Assembly: GCA_963724435.1 (NCBI GenBank)
Contig: CAVRUN010000004.1
Span: 62,001 to 126,000, forward strand
Length of the DNA: 64,000 nt
Direction of reading: 5' to 3'
Origin: AP-15 sp963724435
GTDB lineage: Bacteria; Pseudomonadota; Alphaproteobacteria; ATCC43930; CGMCC-115725
Positions 17,893 through 27,630 of this stretch are shown piece after piece (within the stretch, counting starts at the first letter, position 1; every line of letters starts with the position of its first letter). The notes under the pieces were generated by a model, which saw nothing but the letters and a program-made list of their open reading frames with translations, was not told the origin of the DNA and searched no databases. The position numbers and the translations under genes are program-made.

Positions 17893-18360
17893 ATGGCGAC
17901 ATTGGACGAGATCAGTCAAGAAAAGCAGAAATTGGCGGAACGGCTGACACGCATCGATGCCGATCGGGCAAAGGTGGCGCAGCAGCTTGAAGAGCTCGAA
18001 ATAGCCGAGCGCGTGTTGTCGCGCTTTGGCGGGCAGCAATCTGCCGAGCCGCGCAGACGGGGGCGGCCCGCACGACCTATGCCGGCTCCCGAGCGCCCGT
18101 CCCGTACTGCCAAACAGCCGCAAAGCACACTGTCATTGAGCGACGCGACGATTAAGGCGGTCGAGGCGCATGGCGGCGGCGCCACCGCCGCGGACGTCAT
18201 GAATTACCTTACGCGCGAGCTCGGAATGTCGGTGCGGCCCAATCATCTCGGCATTGCATTGCAGCGTCATCGCCGGGCCGGCAGGCTCGAAAACCGCGAT
18301 CAGCGCTGGCACCTGCCGCAATCGGCGCACGGCACCGCGCAATCGGCAATGAGCGGCTGA
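17893..18360 (+). CDS. Hypothetical protein with coiled coil, basic linker and winged-helix-like end
   Basis: 155 residues from the ATG at 17893, preceded by a purine-rich GGGAGAGGGG. Residues 1-45 are heptad-like and rich in K, E, L and A (coiled coil). Residues 55-75 hold RRRGRPARP, an AT-hook-like GRP core. The C-terminal 60 residues (SDATIKAVEAHGGGATAADVMNYL onward) look like a small winged-helix domain. This arrangement suggests a DNA-binding protein, but no family is recognised. It stands alone between the binding-protein gene and the convergent MetE-like gene. Confidence 0.6.
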   Translation: MATLDEISQEKQKLAERLTRIDADRAKVAQQLEELEIAERVLSRFGGQQSAEPRRRGRPARPMPAPERPSRTAKQPQSTLSLSDATIKAVEAHGGGATAADVMNYLTRELGMSVRPNHLGIALQRHRRAGRLENRDQRWHLPQSAHGTAQSAMSG

Positions 18361-18514
18361 GCCGACCGGCGCGCCGATCTAGACCTGCCCTTGCTGCGTT
18401 AAACAGCGCGCCCATCCGCGGTCGCGGTCGCCTAGCGTGCGGTTGATCAATTACGAGTTATTAAGTGCGCCGCCACAAATCGTCTGCTTCACCGAAGGCT
18501 TGACTGGGCCCGGG

Positions 18515-19552
18515 TCAGCTGCCCATGAGTTCGCGGCGGACGATGCGAGCGCCGTCAGCCAGCGCCTTTAACTTTGCAAAGGCAATGTCGCGGGGCAGAT
18601 ATTTCATGCCGCAATCGGGGGCCGGGATCAGCCGCTCCGGCGGGACATGCCCGAGCGCCGCGCGGATGCGCCCGGCGACAATTTCCGGCGTTTCGGCCTG
18701 TGGGTCGCCCATGCTGATCGCGCCAAAGATCACGATCTTATCACCGAGATCATCGAGATTGCCGAGATCGAGGTTGGGCTGCGCCGCCTCGATCGAAATC
18801 TGCTCGACCCGCGTGCCGGTCAGCTCGGATAAAAACGAGTAGCCGTTCGGCTTGTCGCGGGACACATAGGCATACCCAAAGCAGAGGTGCAGTGCGGTCG
18901 GGCCGGGAATGCCGTCGAATGCCCGGTCGATCGCCGGCAATGCCAGCCGCCGCGCTTCCTCCGGCCGCGCTTGCAACCACGGCTCGTCGAGCTGGATGAC
19001 ATCGGCGCCGGCCGCTTTCAGGTCGCGGATTTCGGCATTGACCGCCGCGGCATAGTCCATCACCAGTTCTTCTTCGTCTTTGTAATATTCGTTCTTGGCC
19101 TGACGCGACATCGTGAACGGACCGGGCAGCGTGATCTTGATCGTGCGGTCAGTGTGAGCGCGCAGAAACTCGACATCACGCACCTCTACCGGATGCAGGC
19201 GGCGGATCGGCCCGACGATGCGAGGTACAATCACAGTGCCGCTCGACCGGCCGCGAACCGTCGCCGGATTGTCGAGATCAACACCGGAAAGCGCGGTTGC
19301 AAATCGGTTGGAATAGCTTTCGCGGCGGATCTCGCCATCGGTAATGATGTCGATGCCGGCAAGCTCCATGTCGCGGATCGCGAGCCGTGTGGCGTCGTCC
19401 TGGGCTTGCTCGAGCCAGGGCTCGGGGACCCGCCACAACTCCTGCGCGCGCACGCGCACCGGTGGCAAATGGGTCAGGCGGTCGCGGTCGATCAACCAGT
19501 CGGGCTGCGGATAGCTGCCGACAACTGTGGTCGGAAGAAGGGTTTCACTCAT
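18515..19552 (-). CDS. Cobalamin-independent methionine synthase C-terminal-type protein
   Basis: 345 residues, about the size of the MetE catalytic (C-terminal) barrel alone. The start TTVVGSYPQPDWL is typical of the family. ITDGEIRRESYSN, LPGPFTMSRQAKNEYY and IQLDEPWLQARPEE follow. Zinc ligands fit HLC in TALHLCFGY and the Cys of APDCGMKYLPR. Stand-alone barrels of this kind transfer methyl groups from various donors to thiols and are often not the main methionine synthase. No SAM or cobalamin riboswitch was recognised upstream. It is monocistronic. Confidence 0.83.
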   Translation of the reverse strand: MSETLLPTTVVGSYPQPDWLIDRDRLTHLPPVRVRAQELWRVPEPWLEQAQDDATRLAIRDMELAGIDIITDGEIRRESYSNRFATALSGVDLDNPATVRGRSSGTVIVPRIVGPIRRLHPVEVRDVEFLRAHTDRTIKITLPGPFTMSRQAKNEYYKDEEELVMDYAAAVNAEIRDLKAAGADVIQLDEPWLQARPEEARRLALPAIDRAFDGIPGPTALHLCFGYAYVSRDKPNGYSFLSELTGTRVEQISIEAAQPNLDLGNLDDLGDKIVIFGAISMGDPQAETPEIVAGRIRAALGHVPPERLIPAPDCGMKYLPRDIAFAKLKALADGARIVRRELMGS

Positions 19553-19670
19553 TGTCGGACCTCCGGGATTTGATCATTGGTTTTTACGCATCCGTAGGAT
19601 GTCGAGTACAGCTCGCCCGGCTGCTCACAGACCGCACTATCGTCAGCCCGCATTTGTTGTCATCGTCCAA

Positions 19671-20228
19671 TCAATTCCCACCGCCCCCGGTTTTCGGCAA
19701 AGGCGGCAACGACGCGAGCCAGCCCGATAGATTGTCGCGGTGCGCCCAGGCATCGCGCAAGGAGTCTCCGACAGCCTGTTCCGGACCCAATAAGCAGATT
19801 GGAGCCCCCTGCCCTTCCCTTTGTTCGCAGGCCGTGACCCAGGCGGCGAACGGCTTTTGGCAACGAGCGAGCACAAAGGTTACGTCACCAAGAAAGAATT
19901 GCCCGGTGGCGATCGCGTTTCTGTAGCAACGCACGAGGTCGATATCGAGCTCGGTCATTCTGGGCGGCGCCGCAGCCCGCCCCGGCATCGGGGTCTTGAG
20001 CCAGCCCTCACTGCCGGGAATAGGCTGTGCGTCCGCGGGCGCGACTGACAGCATGATCGCGGCGACGACAAACGGCAATATTATCTGACCCAAGGGGCGC
20101 GCGAACTCCTGTGGGACGGGCTCCTCGTTAGGAGAGCTGCGATCATCGCTGATCCTGTTTGAGCGGCGCGCAGGCGTGGTCTCCTCCGCTTGGCGAACCC
20201 GATTAGCCCGATTCCAGCACCGACCCAA
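19671..20228 (-). CDS. Hypothetical secreted protein
   Basis: The frame is 185 codons from an ATG at 20228. The first 45 residues are charged and unlike a leader, but ILPFVVAAIMLSVAPADAQ looks like the core and cleavage site of a signal peptide. A TTG at about residue 46 with CAGGAG about 12 bases upstream may be the real start. The mature part has three cysteines (RCYRNAIA, LARCQKPF, TACEQREG) and a proline-rich end. I do not recognise the family. It is read divergently from the DUF4396 gene with 68 bp between starts. Confidence 0.5.
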   Translation of the reverse strand: MGRCWNRANRVRQAEETTPARRSNRISDDRSSPNEEPVPQEFARPLGQIILPFVVAAIMLSVAPADAQPIPGSEGWLKTPMPGRAAAPPRMTELDIDLVRCYRNAIATGQFFLGDVTFVLARCQKPFAAWVTACEQREGQGAPICLLGPEQAVGDSLRDAWAHRDNLSGWLASLPPLPKTGGGGN

Positions 20229-20296
20229 AGCTCGGAAGCGCGAAGCCAGCGCACAACGTTACCGAGATAAATCTTCATCCCCTGCGTTCGCCACGC

Positions 20297-20953
20297 ATGG
20301 TCCCCGTCTGGCTTCGCCTTCTGTCGATCGGGTTTGTGGTGGCGGGCGTGGTGTCGGCTGCGGTCGTCGTCGTCGATCTCACCCGACACCGCCAGAAAAT
20401 GTGGATCATGGATATCGTCTGGCCACTGACCGGACTTTATGCCGGGCCCTTTGGCCTATGGGCCTATTTCGCGATCGGGCGCAACACGCCACGACGGAAT
20501 GGGAAAGACAAACCGTTCTGGCAAACGGTGCTGACCGGCGCCACCCATTGCGGCGCGGGCTGTGCCATCGGTGACTTCATCGGCGAGTGGATCGTGTTTG
20601 CCGCCGCGCTGAGTTTGCTGGGTTCGACCCTGATCGCAAAATACGCGGTGGCGTTCGGCCTCGCCTATGTCTTCGGGATTTTCTTTCAATATTTCTCGAT
20701 CGCGCCGATGCGAGGTCTCGGACTAGCCGACGGCATTTACGCTGCCGTCAAGGCCGATACCTTGTCGCTGGTCGCGTACGAGATCGGCATGTTCGCGTGG
20801 ATGGGCATCGTTCAAAAGCTGCTGTTTCCCGGGCTCGAACCGGTGAACTGGGCCTTTTGGTTTATGATGCAGATCGCGATGATGCTGGGCTTGGCGACGA
20901 CCTTTCCGATGAATTGGTGGCTGATCCGCCGCGGCGTCAAGGAAGCGATGTAG
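20297..20953 (+). CDS. DUF4396 integral membrane protein
   Basis: 218 residues with five to six hydrophobic segments. DUF4396 signs are the first helix, MDIVWPLTGLYAGPFGLWAY, and the conserved THCGAGCAIGDFIGEW. Later helices contain GIFFQYFSIAPMRGL and FPMNWWLIRRGVKEAM. The Cys-x3-Cys in the membrane suggests metal or redox involvement, but the role of this family is not established. It stands alone, divergent from the secreted hypothetical protein. Confidence 0.75.
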   Translation: MVPVWLRLLSIGFVVAGVVSAAVVVVDLTRHRQKMWIMDIVWPLTGLYAGPFGLWAYFAIGRNTPRRNGKDKPFWQTVLTGATHCGAGCAIGDFIGEWIVFAAALSLLGSTLIAKYAVAFGLAYVFGIFFQYFSIAPMRGLGLADGIYAAVKADTLSLVAYEIGMFAWMGIVQKLLFPGLEPVNWAFWFMMQIAMMLGLATTFPMNWWLIRRGVKEAM

Positions 20954-21029
20954 CGACGTCCCAGGGCCGCCATGCCGGCTGCTTTGCGACACACCGGCAC
21001 GACGTACAGACGACTACTGGGCCAAATGC

Positions 21030-22301
21030 CTACTGGGCCGCGCCCGGCAGCCGAGCCGGCTCGGTCTCGAGGCTTGCCAGGCTGCGGCCGCGCGTTTCGG
21101 GCAAGGTCAACAGCATCACGATCATCAGCCCAAACGCGACTGCGCTGAATACCGCGATCGCCACGCCGAGCGACATGGCCTGGCTCAGATAACCGACCAT
21201 TGCCGGGAAAAACGAGCCGAGCGCCCGGCCCGCATTGTAGCAAAAACCCTGCGCCGTGCCGCGCACCGCGGTCGGGAACAGCTCGGTCATGAACGGCCCC
21301 ATTGGCGGGAACTTCATCAGGAACACGACAAACAGCGGGACCCCGAAGAACAGCAGCGCGGTGTTGCCCATCGGCAGAAAGATAAAGAGCAGAATGCCGA
21401 TGAAGGAGCCAATCGCCGACCACATGAAGGTCGATTTCCGGCCGATGACATCGCTCAGATAGGCACCGAGCAAAAAGCCGAGCAATGCACCGAAGATCTG
21501 CACCAGCAGATAGCCGCCGGTGCTCGTCGCCGACAGATGGCGCACCGTGCGCAGATAGGTCGGCATCCAGATCCCGAGTGCATAGCCGCCGCCTTGGGCG
21601 CCGGTGACCATCAGCGAGACCTTGATTGTCGTCCACAAATGCGGCCCGCGGAACGCCGAGAAAAGATGCGAGACATTGACCGGCGGTCGTTCGCGCTGCT
21701 TGTCGCGAAAGATCTCCGGCTCGTCGATGTGCCGACGAATCCAAAAGACGAAGATTGCGGGCAGCAACCCGACTGCAAACAGCGCGCGCCACGCAATTGC
21801 TTCGGGCAGGAACGCGTAAAGGGCGGTATAGACGAGGGCCGAAGCGCCCCAGCCGACCGCCCATCCGGTCTGGACGATGCCGACGCCGCGCCCGCGATAC
21901 TTGTCGCGGATCACCTCGCCCATCAATACCGCACCCGCCGCCCACTCGCCGCCAAAACCAAAACCGTGCAATGCGCGCAGGATAAAGAGCTGCTCGAAAT
22001 TCTGGGCAAAGGCGCACAGGAAGGTGAATATCGAATACCACAGGATCGTGATCTGCAGCATTCGTACTCGGCCATAGCGATCGGCCAATGTTCCGGAGAA
22101 CCATCCGCCCAGTGACGAAATCAACAGGGTGACGGTACCGATCAGGCCGGCTTCGCCGCGCGACAGACCCCAGAGTGCGATCACGGTCGGGATCACAAAG
22201 CTGTACATCTGGACGTCGAACGCATCCAAAGCCCAGCCGCCAAAGCAGGCGCCCATCGTGCGGCGTTCTTTGGCGTTCAATTCACCAAACCAAGCGAGCA
22301 T
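21030..22301 (-). CDS. MFS transporter, sialate/carboxylate:proton-symporter type
   Basis: 423 residues, 12 predicted membrane helices. Features are CFGGWALDAFDVQMYSFV in the first helix, the loop LADRYGRVRML, the signature FGFGGEWAAGAVLMGE, and GTAQGFCYNAGRALGS in the second half. GEWAAG-type carriers bring in monocarboxylates, aromatic acids or sialic acid with protons. The start at 22301 has GGGAGA seven bases upstream. The substrate is unknown; a solute-binding protein gene lies upstream on the same strand, 220 bp away. Confidence 0.85.
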   Translation of the reverse strand: MLAWFGELNAKERRTMGACFGGWALDAFDVQMYSFVIPTVIALWGLSRGEAGLIGTVTLLISSLGGWFSGTLADRYGRVRMLQITILWYSIFTFLCAFAQNFEQLFILRALHGFGFGGEWAAGAVLMGEVIRDKYRGRGVGIVQTGWAVGWGASALVYTALYAFLPEAIAWRALFAVGLLPAIFVFWIRRHIDEPEIFRDKQRERPPVNVSHLFSAFRGPHLWTTIKVSLMVTGAQGGGYALGIWMPTYLRTVRHLSATSTGGYLLVQIFGALLGFLLGAYLSDVIGRKSTFMWSAIGSFIGILLFIFLPMGNTALLFFGVPLFVVFLMKFPPMGPFMTELFPTAVRGTAQGFCYNAGRALGSFFPAMVGYLSQAMSLGVAIAVFSAVAFGLMIVMLLTLPETRGRSLASLETEPARLPGAAQ

Positions 22302-22524
22302 CGCGTTTCTCCCACAATCTTTCCCACGCGATCCGGCGCCAACGCCGGAACCGTTCGGGCTTGTCGGCTATTTTAAATTACTACTACCCAGCGCGACTAT
22401 TCCCTCGGCGGCGATGGCTGCCTTGCCGTCAGCGCTTGCAGCTGGTTGCTTGCGCCCATCCGGGAGAGCCGCGCATTCACGCGCATTCAGGAGGCGCGCA
22501 GCTGCGAGCGGTCCTGTGCCCGGT

Positions 22525-24120
22525 TCAATGCTCGAGCCAGGCGTCTTCGAAGCGCCAGCCGTTGAACAGGCTGTTGATCATGATCGTAATCCCGTGCACC
22601 CGCGGGTAATGGCAGGTGGCGAGCCGGTAGTTGAAAATCATCGGCCGCGCGGCATCCTCCTGCAACTGGCGGTCGATTTCCCACACCAGCTTTTTACGCT
22701 TGTCCTGGTCACGCTCCTCTGATTGTTGCACGAACATCTTTTCGAGTTCTTGGTTGCAGTAACCGGTGTAATTGCGCTCCGAGCCGCAGGCGTAGTTTTC
22801 AAAGAAATAGGCATCCGGGTCGTCGACGCCGCTCCCCGTCAAGTTGGCGCCGAGCATGTAGTCCTTGCGCGCGATCTTGGGAAACCAGTTTGCCGTCTCG
22901 ACCGCGTCGAGTTCGCCGTCGATATAGATTTGCTTCATCTGGTCGATCAGAATCACGGCCGGATCGCGGTATTGCGAGATATTGCGAGTTGCGACTTTGA
23001 CCGCCAAGTGATGTTCCGGCCCGTAGCCATGCTTTTGCATCAGCTTGCGCGCTTCGGCACGGTTCGCGGCGACATCGGGATCATAGCCCGGCAAGGTCTT
23101 CATGATCTCAGGCGGCAGACCCCACAACCCGGCTGGGCTCGGCTCCATCGCCCCGCCGATGTCGCCTTGCCCTTCGACCATGATCTTTAAAAAGCTGCTG
23201 CGGTCGATTGTCAGCTGCATTGCGCGCCGGATGTCGGGATCATTGAACGGCGGCGCATCGCGATTGACCAGCATATTGATCGCAACCGGCGTCGGGGTCA
23301 GTTCGCAGATCGCGTTCGGCGCCTGGCTCTTGATGTCACGCATCATCTGCACCGTGACCTCGTAAGGGAAGGTCATGTCGAACTTGCCGGCGATAAAGGC
23401 GAGCGCCTGAGTCGACCGGTTCGGAATAATCGTCCATTCGATCGCGTCGAGGTATGGCCGGCCCGGCTTCCAATAATCGGGGTTCTTTTCGACTCGGATG
23501 TACTGGTTCGGCTTGAACGCGGCGAATTTGAATGGGCCGGTCCCAATCGGGTGTGTGCGCATCTCCTGCGCCGGCACATGGCACGGGTAAACCGGCGACA
23601 TGCCCGACGCCAATAGCATCAGAAATGCCGGCTGCGAACGCTTCAGCACAAAGGTCGCGCTGTAATCGCCATCGGTCGATATTTGATCAAGATTGCGGTA
23701 CCACGCTTTGCGCGGGTTGAGCCGCAGTTTATCGGCGGATTTGCCGGTCAGCAAATCCCAGGTGCATTTGACGTCTTTTGCGGTAAAGGGCTGGTTGTCA
23801 TGCCATTTGACCCCCTGGCGCAGCTTAAACGTCAGCCTGGTGAAATCATTGTTCCACGACCAGCTTTGGGCCAGATCGGGCACGATGAACTCGGGGCGGT
23901 TCTGCTTCTCGTCCTGTTTGAACATGACGAGGTTGTTGAAGACGCCCATAAACGGCGCAATTGAGGATATCGTCGCCTCTTCGTGAATAGAGGCGCTCGC
24001 GGGGCTGTCGCGATGGTAAAATTTTAGGACTCCGCCACTCTGCTGCGCCATCGCCCGGCCGGCCAGCGGGGTGGCAACAACAGCGCCTATCAATAAAAGC
24101 GCACGAATAAGCTTCGACAT
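22525..24120 (-). CDS. Peptide/nickel-type ABC transporter substrate-binding protein (SBP_bac_5)
   Basis: 531 residues. An N-terminal signal peptide ends near AMAQQSGG. The family pattern includes SWSWNNDFTRLTFKLRQGVKWHD, FTAKDVKCTWDLLTG, IGTGPFKFAAFKPNQYIRV and DIRRAMQLTIDRSSF, the latter shared by DppA/OppA-like proteins. It would capture a peptide-like or other solute in the periplasm. No permease or ATPase genes are next to it, which is unusual for this class and suggests an orphan that shares a transporter elsewhere. Confidence 0.87.
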   Translation of the reverse strand: MSKLIRALLLIGAVVATPLAGRAMAQQSGGVLKFYHRDSPASASIHEEATISSIAPFMGVFNNLVMFKQDEKQNRPEFIVPDLAQSWSWNNDFTRLTFKLRQGVKWHDNQPFTAKDVKCTWDLLTGKSADKLRLNPRKAWYRNLDQISTDGDYSATFVLKRSQPAFLMLLASGMSPVYPCHVPAQEMRTHPIGTGPFKFAAFKPNQYIRVEKNPDYWKPGRPYLDAIEWTIIPNRSTQALAFIAGKFDMTFPYEVTVQMMRDIKSQAPNAICELTPTPVAINMLVNRDAPPFNDPDIRRAMQLTIDRSSFLKIMVEGQGDIGGAMEPSPAGLWGLPPEIMKTLPGYDPDVAANRAEARKLMQKHGYGPEHHLAVKVATRNISQYRDPAVILIDQMKQIYIDGELDAVETANWFPKIARKDYMLGANLTGSGVDDPDAYFFENYACGSERNYTGYCNQELEKMFVQQSEERDQDKRKKLVWEIDRQLQEDAARPMIFNYRLATCHYPRVHGITIMINSLFNGWRFEDAWLEH

Positions 24121-24225
24121 TTTCTAAGCCCTCCCCCTGCTTGAGGGCAACATAGAGGCCGCAAAGCCGAGCTTACAAGATGCTTTCTACTGATCAGTAG
24201 CCGAGGCCGAGAGGTCGGCTCTCGG

Positions 24226-26052
24226 TCAATCCTCGGCGCGCACCTTTACATAAGAGCCGGGCGCGTCTTCGATCGGCTTCAGTTTGCCGTCGCCAGGCTG
24301 TCGCGCCGGCACCTCGCCGCCGGAATATTTCGCGATCCAGCGCTCCCATAGCGGCCACCACGAATCCGGATGCTGGGTCGCCGATGCGAGCCACTCTTCG
24401 GCTGTCGGCGGGTTTTTGTCATTCTCCCAATGGCCGTATTTCGCGCCCGGCGGATTGACGACGCCGGCAATATGGCCCGAAGCGGCCAAAACGAATTTGA
24501 CCGGCCCCTTATAAAGCCGTGTCGCGGCATAGGTCGAGCGCCAGGGGGCAATGTGATCTTCGCGCGTCGACAAGATAAAGGCCGGCGTCTTGACCTTACC
24601 GAGATCGATCGGCACACCCTCAAGCGAGATGCCGCCAGGCTTTACCAGCAGGTTCTCCTGATACATGTTGCGCAGGTAAAAACTGTGCATCGCTGCGGGC
24701 ATGCGGGTCGAATCGGCGTTCCAATACAACAGGTCGAACGGAAACGGCGACTTGCCGAGCAAGTAATTGTTGACGACAAAAGACCAGATCAAATCATTGG
24801 CGCGCAGCATGTTGAAGGTGGTCGCCATGTCGCGGCCTTCGAGAAAACCTTTGGCGTTCATGCGCCCTTCAAGAGAAGAAAGCTGCTCCTCGTCGATAAA
24901 CACCGAAAGCTCGCCGGCTTCGGCAAAGTCGACCATCGTGACCAAAAACGTGGCGCTCTTGATCCGGTTGTCGCGCTTTGCCGCCATGTAGGCCAGCGTG
25001 CAGGCGAGCAATGTGCCGCCGAGACAGTAGCCAATGACATTTGCCTCGCGCTCGCTGGTCGCCATTTCGATCGCGTCCAATGCGGCAAGCGGCCCCTCGC
25101 GCATATAATCGGCAAAGGTCTTGGCAGCGAGATGCTGATCCGGGTTGACCCAGGAAATCACAAAAACCGTGTGCCCCTGCTCGACTGCCCAGCGAATAAA
25201 CGAATTGTTCGGCCGTAAATCCAGAATGTAGAATTTGTTGATCCACGGCGGCATGATCAGCAATGGTCGCCGATGCACCTTTTCAGTGGTGGGCGTGTAT
25301 TGAATTAATTGAATAAGATCGTTTTGAAAAACCACCTTGCCCGGCGTAACGGCGATGTTTTCGCCGATCCGAAAGGCGTTCATGTCGGTCATCTTGATCG
25401 CGAGTCGGCCCTTGCCGCGCTCGAGATCGTCCAGCAGGTTCTTCAGCCCCTGCAGCAAATTTTCGCCGCGACTTTCGATTGTCGCGCGCAATACCTCGGG
25501 ATTGGTCATCACAAAGTTTGACGGGGCCAGCGCGTCGACAAATTGCCGCGTGTAAAAGTCGACTTTCCGTGCGGTGCGAGCGTCGATCCCTTCGACCTCT
25601 CGCACTGTATTCTGCAGCCAGCGCGCCGTTAAGAGATAGCTCTGTTTGATGTAATCAAAGAGGGTGTTGTTGTCCCAGGCGGCGTCGCGAAAGCGGCGGT
25701 CGCCTTGTACCGGCTCAATCATCGGCTCCGCCGGGCCACCGAGGAAGCGCTGTGCTGTGCGCTGCCACAGAGTCATGTAGTCATTCCATAACGACAGTTG
25801 CGCCTGCACGAGGCGCGACGGATCCGCCATCATCCGCGCCGTCATCTCAAAGAATGCCGCGCCGATTGCCATCGGGCTGGCCATCCCCAATCCCTCGTCT
25901 GCCGTGTGACGCTTCAAAAAATCGGCGACGAGTTCTTGGCTTTTCTCGGCAACTCCGGCGATTTGACACGCCAAATCTTCGGGATTCGGTAGACCGATAT
26001 CCGCCGGTGATTTTTTTGGAGCATGCCGCGGCGCGCGGCTGTCGTCGTCCAT
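24226..26052 (-). CDS. phaC: Class I poly(3-hydroxyalkanoate) synthase
   Basis: 608 residues from the ATG at 26052, which follows GAGGAA by six bases. The N-terminal PhaC domain is followed by the alpha/beta-hydrolase core. The lipase-like box reads GYCLGG with the catalytic Cys near 343; the Asp in STREDHIAPW and His in ASGHIAGVVNPP complete the triad. The enzyme polymerises hydroxyacyl-CoA into storage granules. It stands alone without phaA, phaB or phaP nearby. All motifs are intact, so the assignment is firm. Confidence 0.93.
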   Translation of the reverse strand: MDDDSRAPRHAPKKSPADIGLPNPEDLACQIAGVAEKSQELVADFLKRHTADEGLGMASPMAIGAAFFEMTARMMADPSRLVQAQLSLWNDYMTLWQRTAQRFLGGPAEPMIEPVQGDRRFRDAAWDNNTLFDYIKQSYLLTARWLQNTVREVEGIDARTARKVDFYTRQFVDALAPSNFVMTNPEVLRATIESRGENLLQGLKNLLDDLERGKGRLAIKMTDMNAFRIGENIAVTPGKVVFQNDLIQLIQYTPTTEKVHRRPLLIMPPWINKFYILDLRPNNSFIRWAVEQGHTVFVISWVNPDQHLAAKTFADYMREGPLAALDAIEMATSEREANVIGYCLGGTLLACTLAYMAAKRDNRIKSATFLVTMVDFAEAGELSVFIDEEQLSSLEGRMNAKGFLEGRDMATTFNMLRANDLIWSFVVNNYLLGKSPFPFDLLYWNADSTRMPAAMHSFYLRNMYQENLLVKPGGISLEGVPIDLGKVKTPAFILSTREDHIAPWRSTYAATRLYKGPVKFVLAASGHIAGVVNPPGAKYGHWENDKNPPTAEEWLASATQHPDSWWPLWERWIAKYSGGEVPARQPGDGKLKPIEDAPGSYVKVRAED

Positions 26053-26262
26053 CTGGTTTTCCTCGCCTGGTACCGTGCCGCCCTGGCCGAACCGCGGCAC
26101 AACTTCGCATCCGGACTTTCACCGGCCAGCGATGCGATCAAATGTGGTGACGGGCCTGAGTCGATCTAATACACCACAGCCTGCGAAAGTGCAGCGGCCG
26201 GCGACATTAGCTCTCGTGCATCGGTGGCCCGGCCGTCCGGCCAACCGACCGGGTTTGTCATT

Positions 26263-27459
26263 ATGGTGGAATGCCAAAGCCGCCGCTATTTCCGCGGCGG
26301 CATTGCCAAGATTGGGGGGAAAGCGATCCTGGCGTTGCTGCTGGCGCTCAGCGGCTGCCATCCGATCGAAACCTATCGCAGCTGGGTTGGCGTCAACGCC
26401 AACGACCCCAACCCGGAGACCACGCCAAATAGCAAGAATTTGGCGGCCGGCGACGCCCGGGGTTACCCCAACCTGGCGACGGTGCCACCACCGCCGACCC
26501 AGGCGCTTACCACCGGCCAACTCAACAAACTGACGCAAGACCTTATTGCCGACCGCGCCAACGCCAAATACACCAGCGAGCATTTGCAAGCTCAGTTCGA
26601 CGAATCTGCCGCACCGCCGCCACCCCCGCCCGCGTCGCCGCCTCGCTCCGTCGCGGGCGCGCCGCCACCGGCGAGCGCTAGCGCGGGTCAGTCAGCCGCC
26701 GCTGCGGCGGGTACAACACCGCCGGTCGCAAAATCTCCCGCGGCTCAGCCAGGCGCCAAACCCGGGGCAGCCGGTTCGGCAGCGACGGCGCTTCTGGGAA
26801 CCTCCGGCAAAGGAGCACGAAAGCCGGGACAGCCTCCAGAACCCGAGCCAATGGAATCGACCCTGCAATCGCCGCAAATCGCGTCATTGCCGCAGCCGCA
26901 GGCGGGCCAGCCGGCGCCGCCACCGCCCCGCGAGTTGTCGGCGCCCTCGGCAGCCAGCCCGGCCGCGACGGAGCCCGGAGCCCATCTACCGGGGCCGCCA
27001 CCGGTCCCGCCAATGCCGGCCGCGATCGGCTCGGCCAAATTCCAACCCGCCCCGCCGCCGCCCAATCTGCCCCCACCCGAGCCGGTTCGCACCGCGACCG
27101 CGGCGGGATCCGGCAAGACGAGCAAGTCGCCCCTTCCCGCCGCAGCCTTTACCAAGGTCGCGGATATCGCTTTCTCCGGCAACGCGACGGCCCTCAACGA
27201 AGCCGACCGCCAAGCCCTCGACAAAATCCTCCCCCAGTATCGTACAAAGCCGGGCCTCGTCCGAGTCGTCGGTTATGCCGGGGTCGCCAGCAACGCCACC
27301 GAGCAGCTAAACAGCTATCAAACCGCCCTCAATCGCGCCCAGGCGGTTGCCAACGGGCTGACCAAGGCCGGGATCCCAGCGAACAAGATTCAGGTCGAGG
27401 CAGCGCCGAGCGGCAGCGACGCGGGTCAGGGCCGAGCCGAGATTCTGTTCCAGCAGTAA
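26263..27459 (+). CDS. OmpA-family lipoprotein with long proline/alanine linker
   Basis: 398 residues from the ATG at 26263 (a GTG at 26224 is possible). A charged start and LALLLALSGC form a lipobox, so the mature protein should be lipid-anchored at Cys near 33. Residues 100-290 are a low-complexity Pro/Ala-rich linker. The last 110 residues form an OmpA-type domain: FSGNATALNEADRQALDKI, GYAGVASN, and the repeat of NRAQAVANGLTKAGI, which binds peptidoglycan in family members. It probably links the outer membrane to the wall. A short hairpin follows the stop. Confidence 0.75.
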   Translation: MVECQSRRYFRGGIAKIGGKAILALLLALSGCHPIETYRSWVGVNANDPNPETTPNSKNLAAGDARGYPNLATVPPPPTQALTTGQLNKLTQDLIADRANAKYTSEHLQAQFDESAAPPPPPPASPPRSVAGAPPPASASAGQSAAAAAGTTPPVAKSPAAQPGAKPGAAGSAATALLGTSGKGARKPGQPPEPEPMESTLQSPQIASLPQPQAGQPAPPPPRELSAPSAASPAATEPGAHLPGPPPVPPMPAAIGSAKFQPAPPPPNLPPPEPVRTATAAGSGKTSKSPLPAAAFTKVADIAFSGNATALNEADRQALDKILPQYRTKPGLVRVVGYAGVASNATEQLNSYQTALNRAQAVANGLTKAGIPANKIQVEAAPSGSDAGQGRAEILFQQ

Positions 27460-27500
27460 AAATGCTTCCAGCAAGATACCTGCGCACAGTCGGCTAAGGC

Positions 27501-27516
27501 TTCCCGCTAACGGGAA
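27501..27516 (+). terminator. Possible weak intrinsic terminator after the lipoprotein gene
   Basis: TTCCCG and CGGGAA pair around CTAA, followed by AATTAT rather than a clean U-run. It is 42 bases after the lipoprotein stop. Confidence is low because the stem is only six base pairs. Confidence 0.3.
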
Positions 27517-27630
27517 AATTATCGAAACTTTGATCAACGCAGGCTACAACGCGCCAGGGGGCCGAACCGGACGGGGCGGCCCCGCGCGCGCCCGAACGCC
27601 TTTCGGGCCCGTCGCTGCGGGGATGCCGTT

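Noticed and set aside
19553..19670. Methionine-related riboswitch upstream of the MetE-like gene
   Set aside because: No SAM or cobalamin riboswitch core could be recognised in the short leader.
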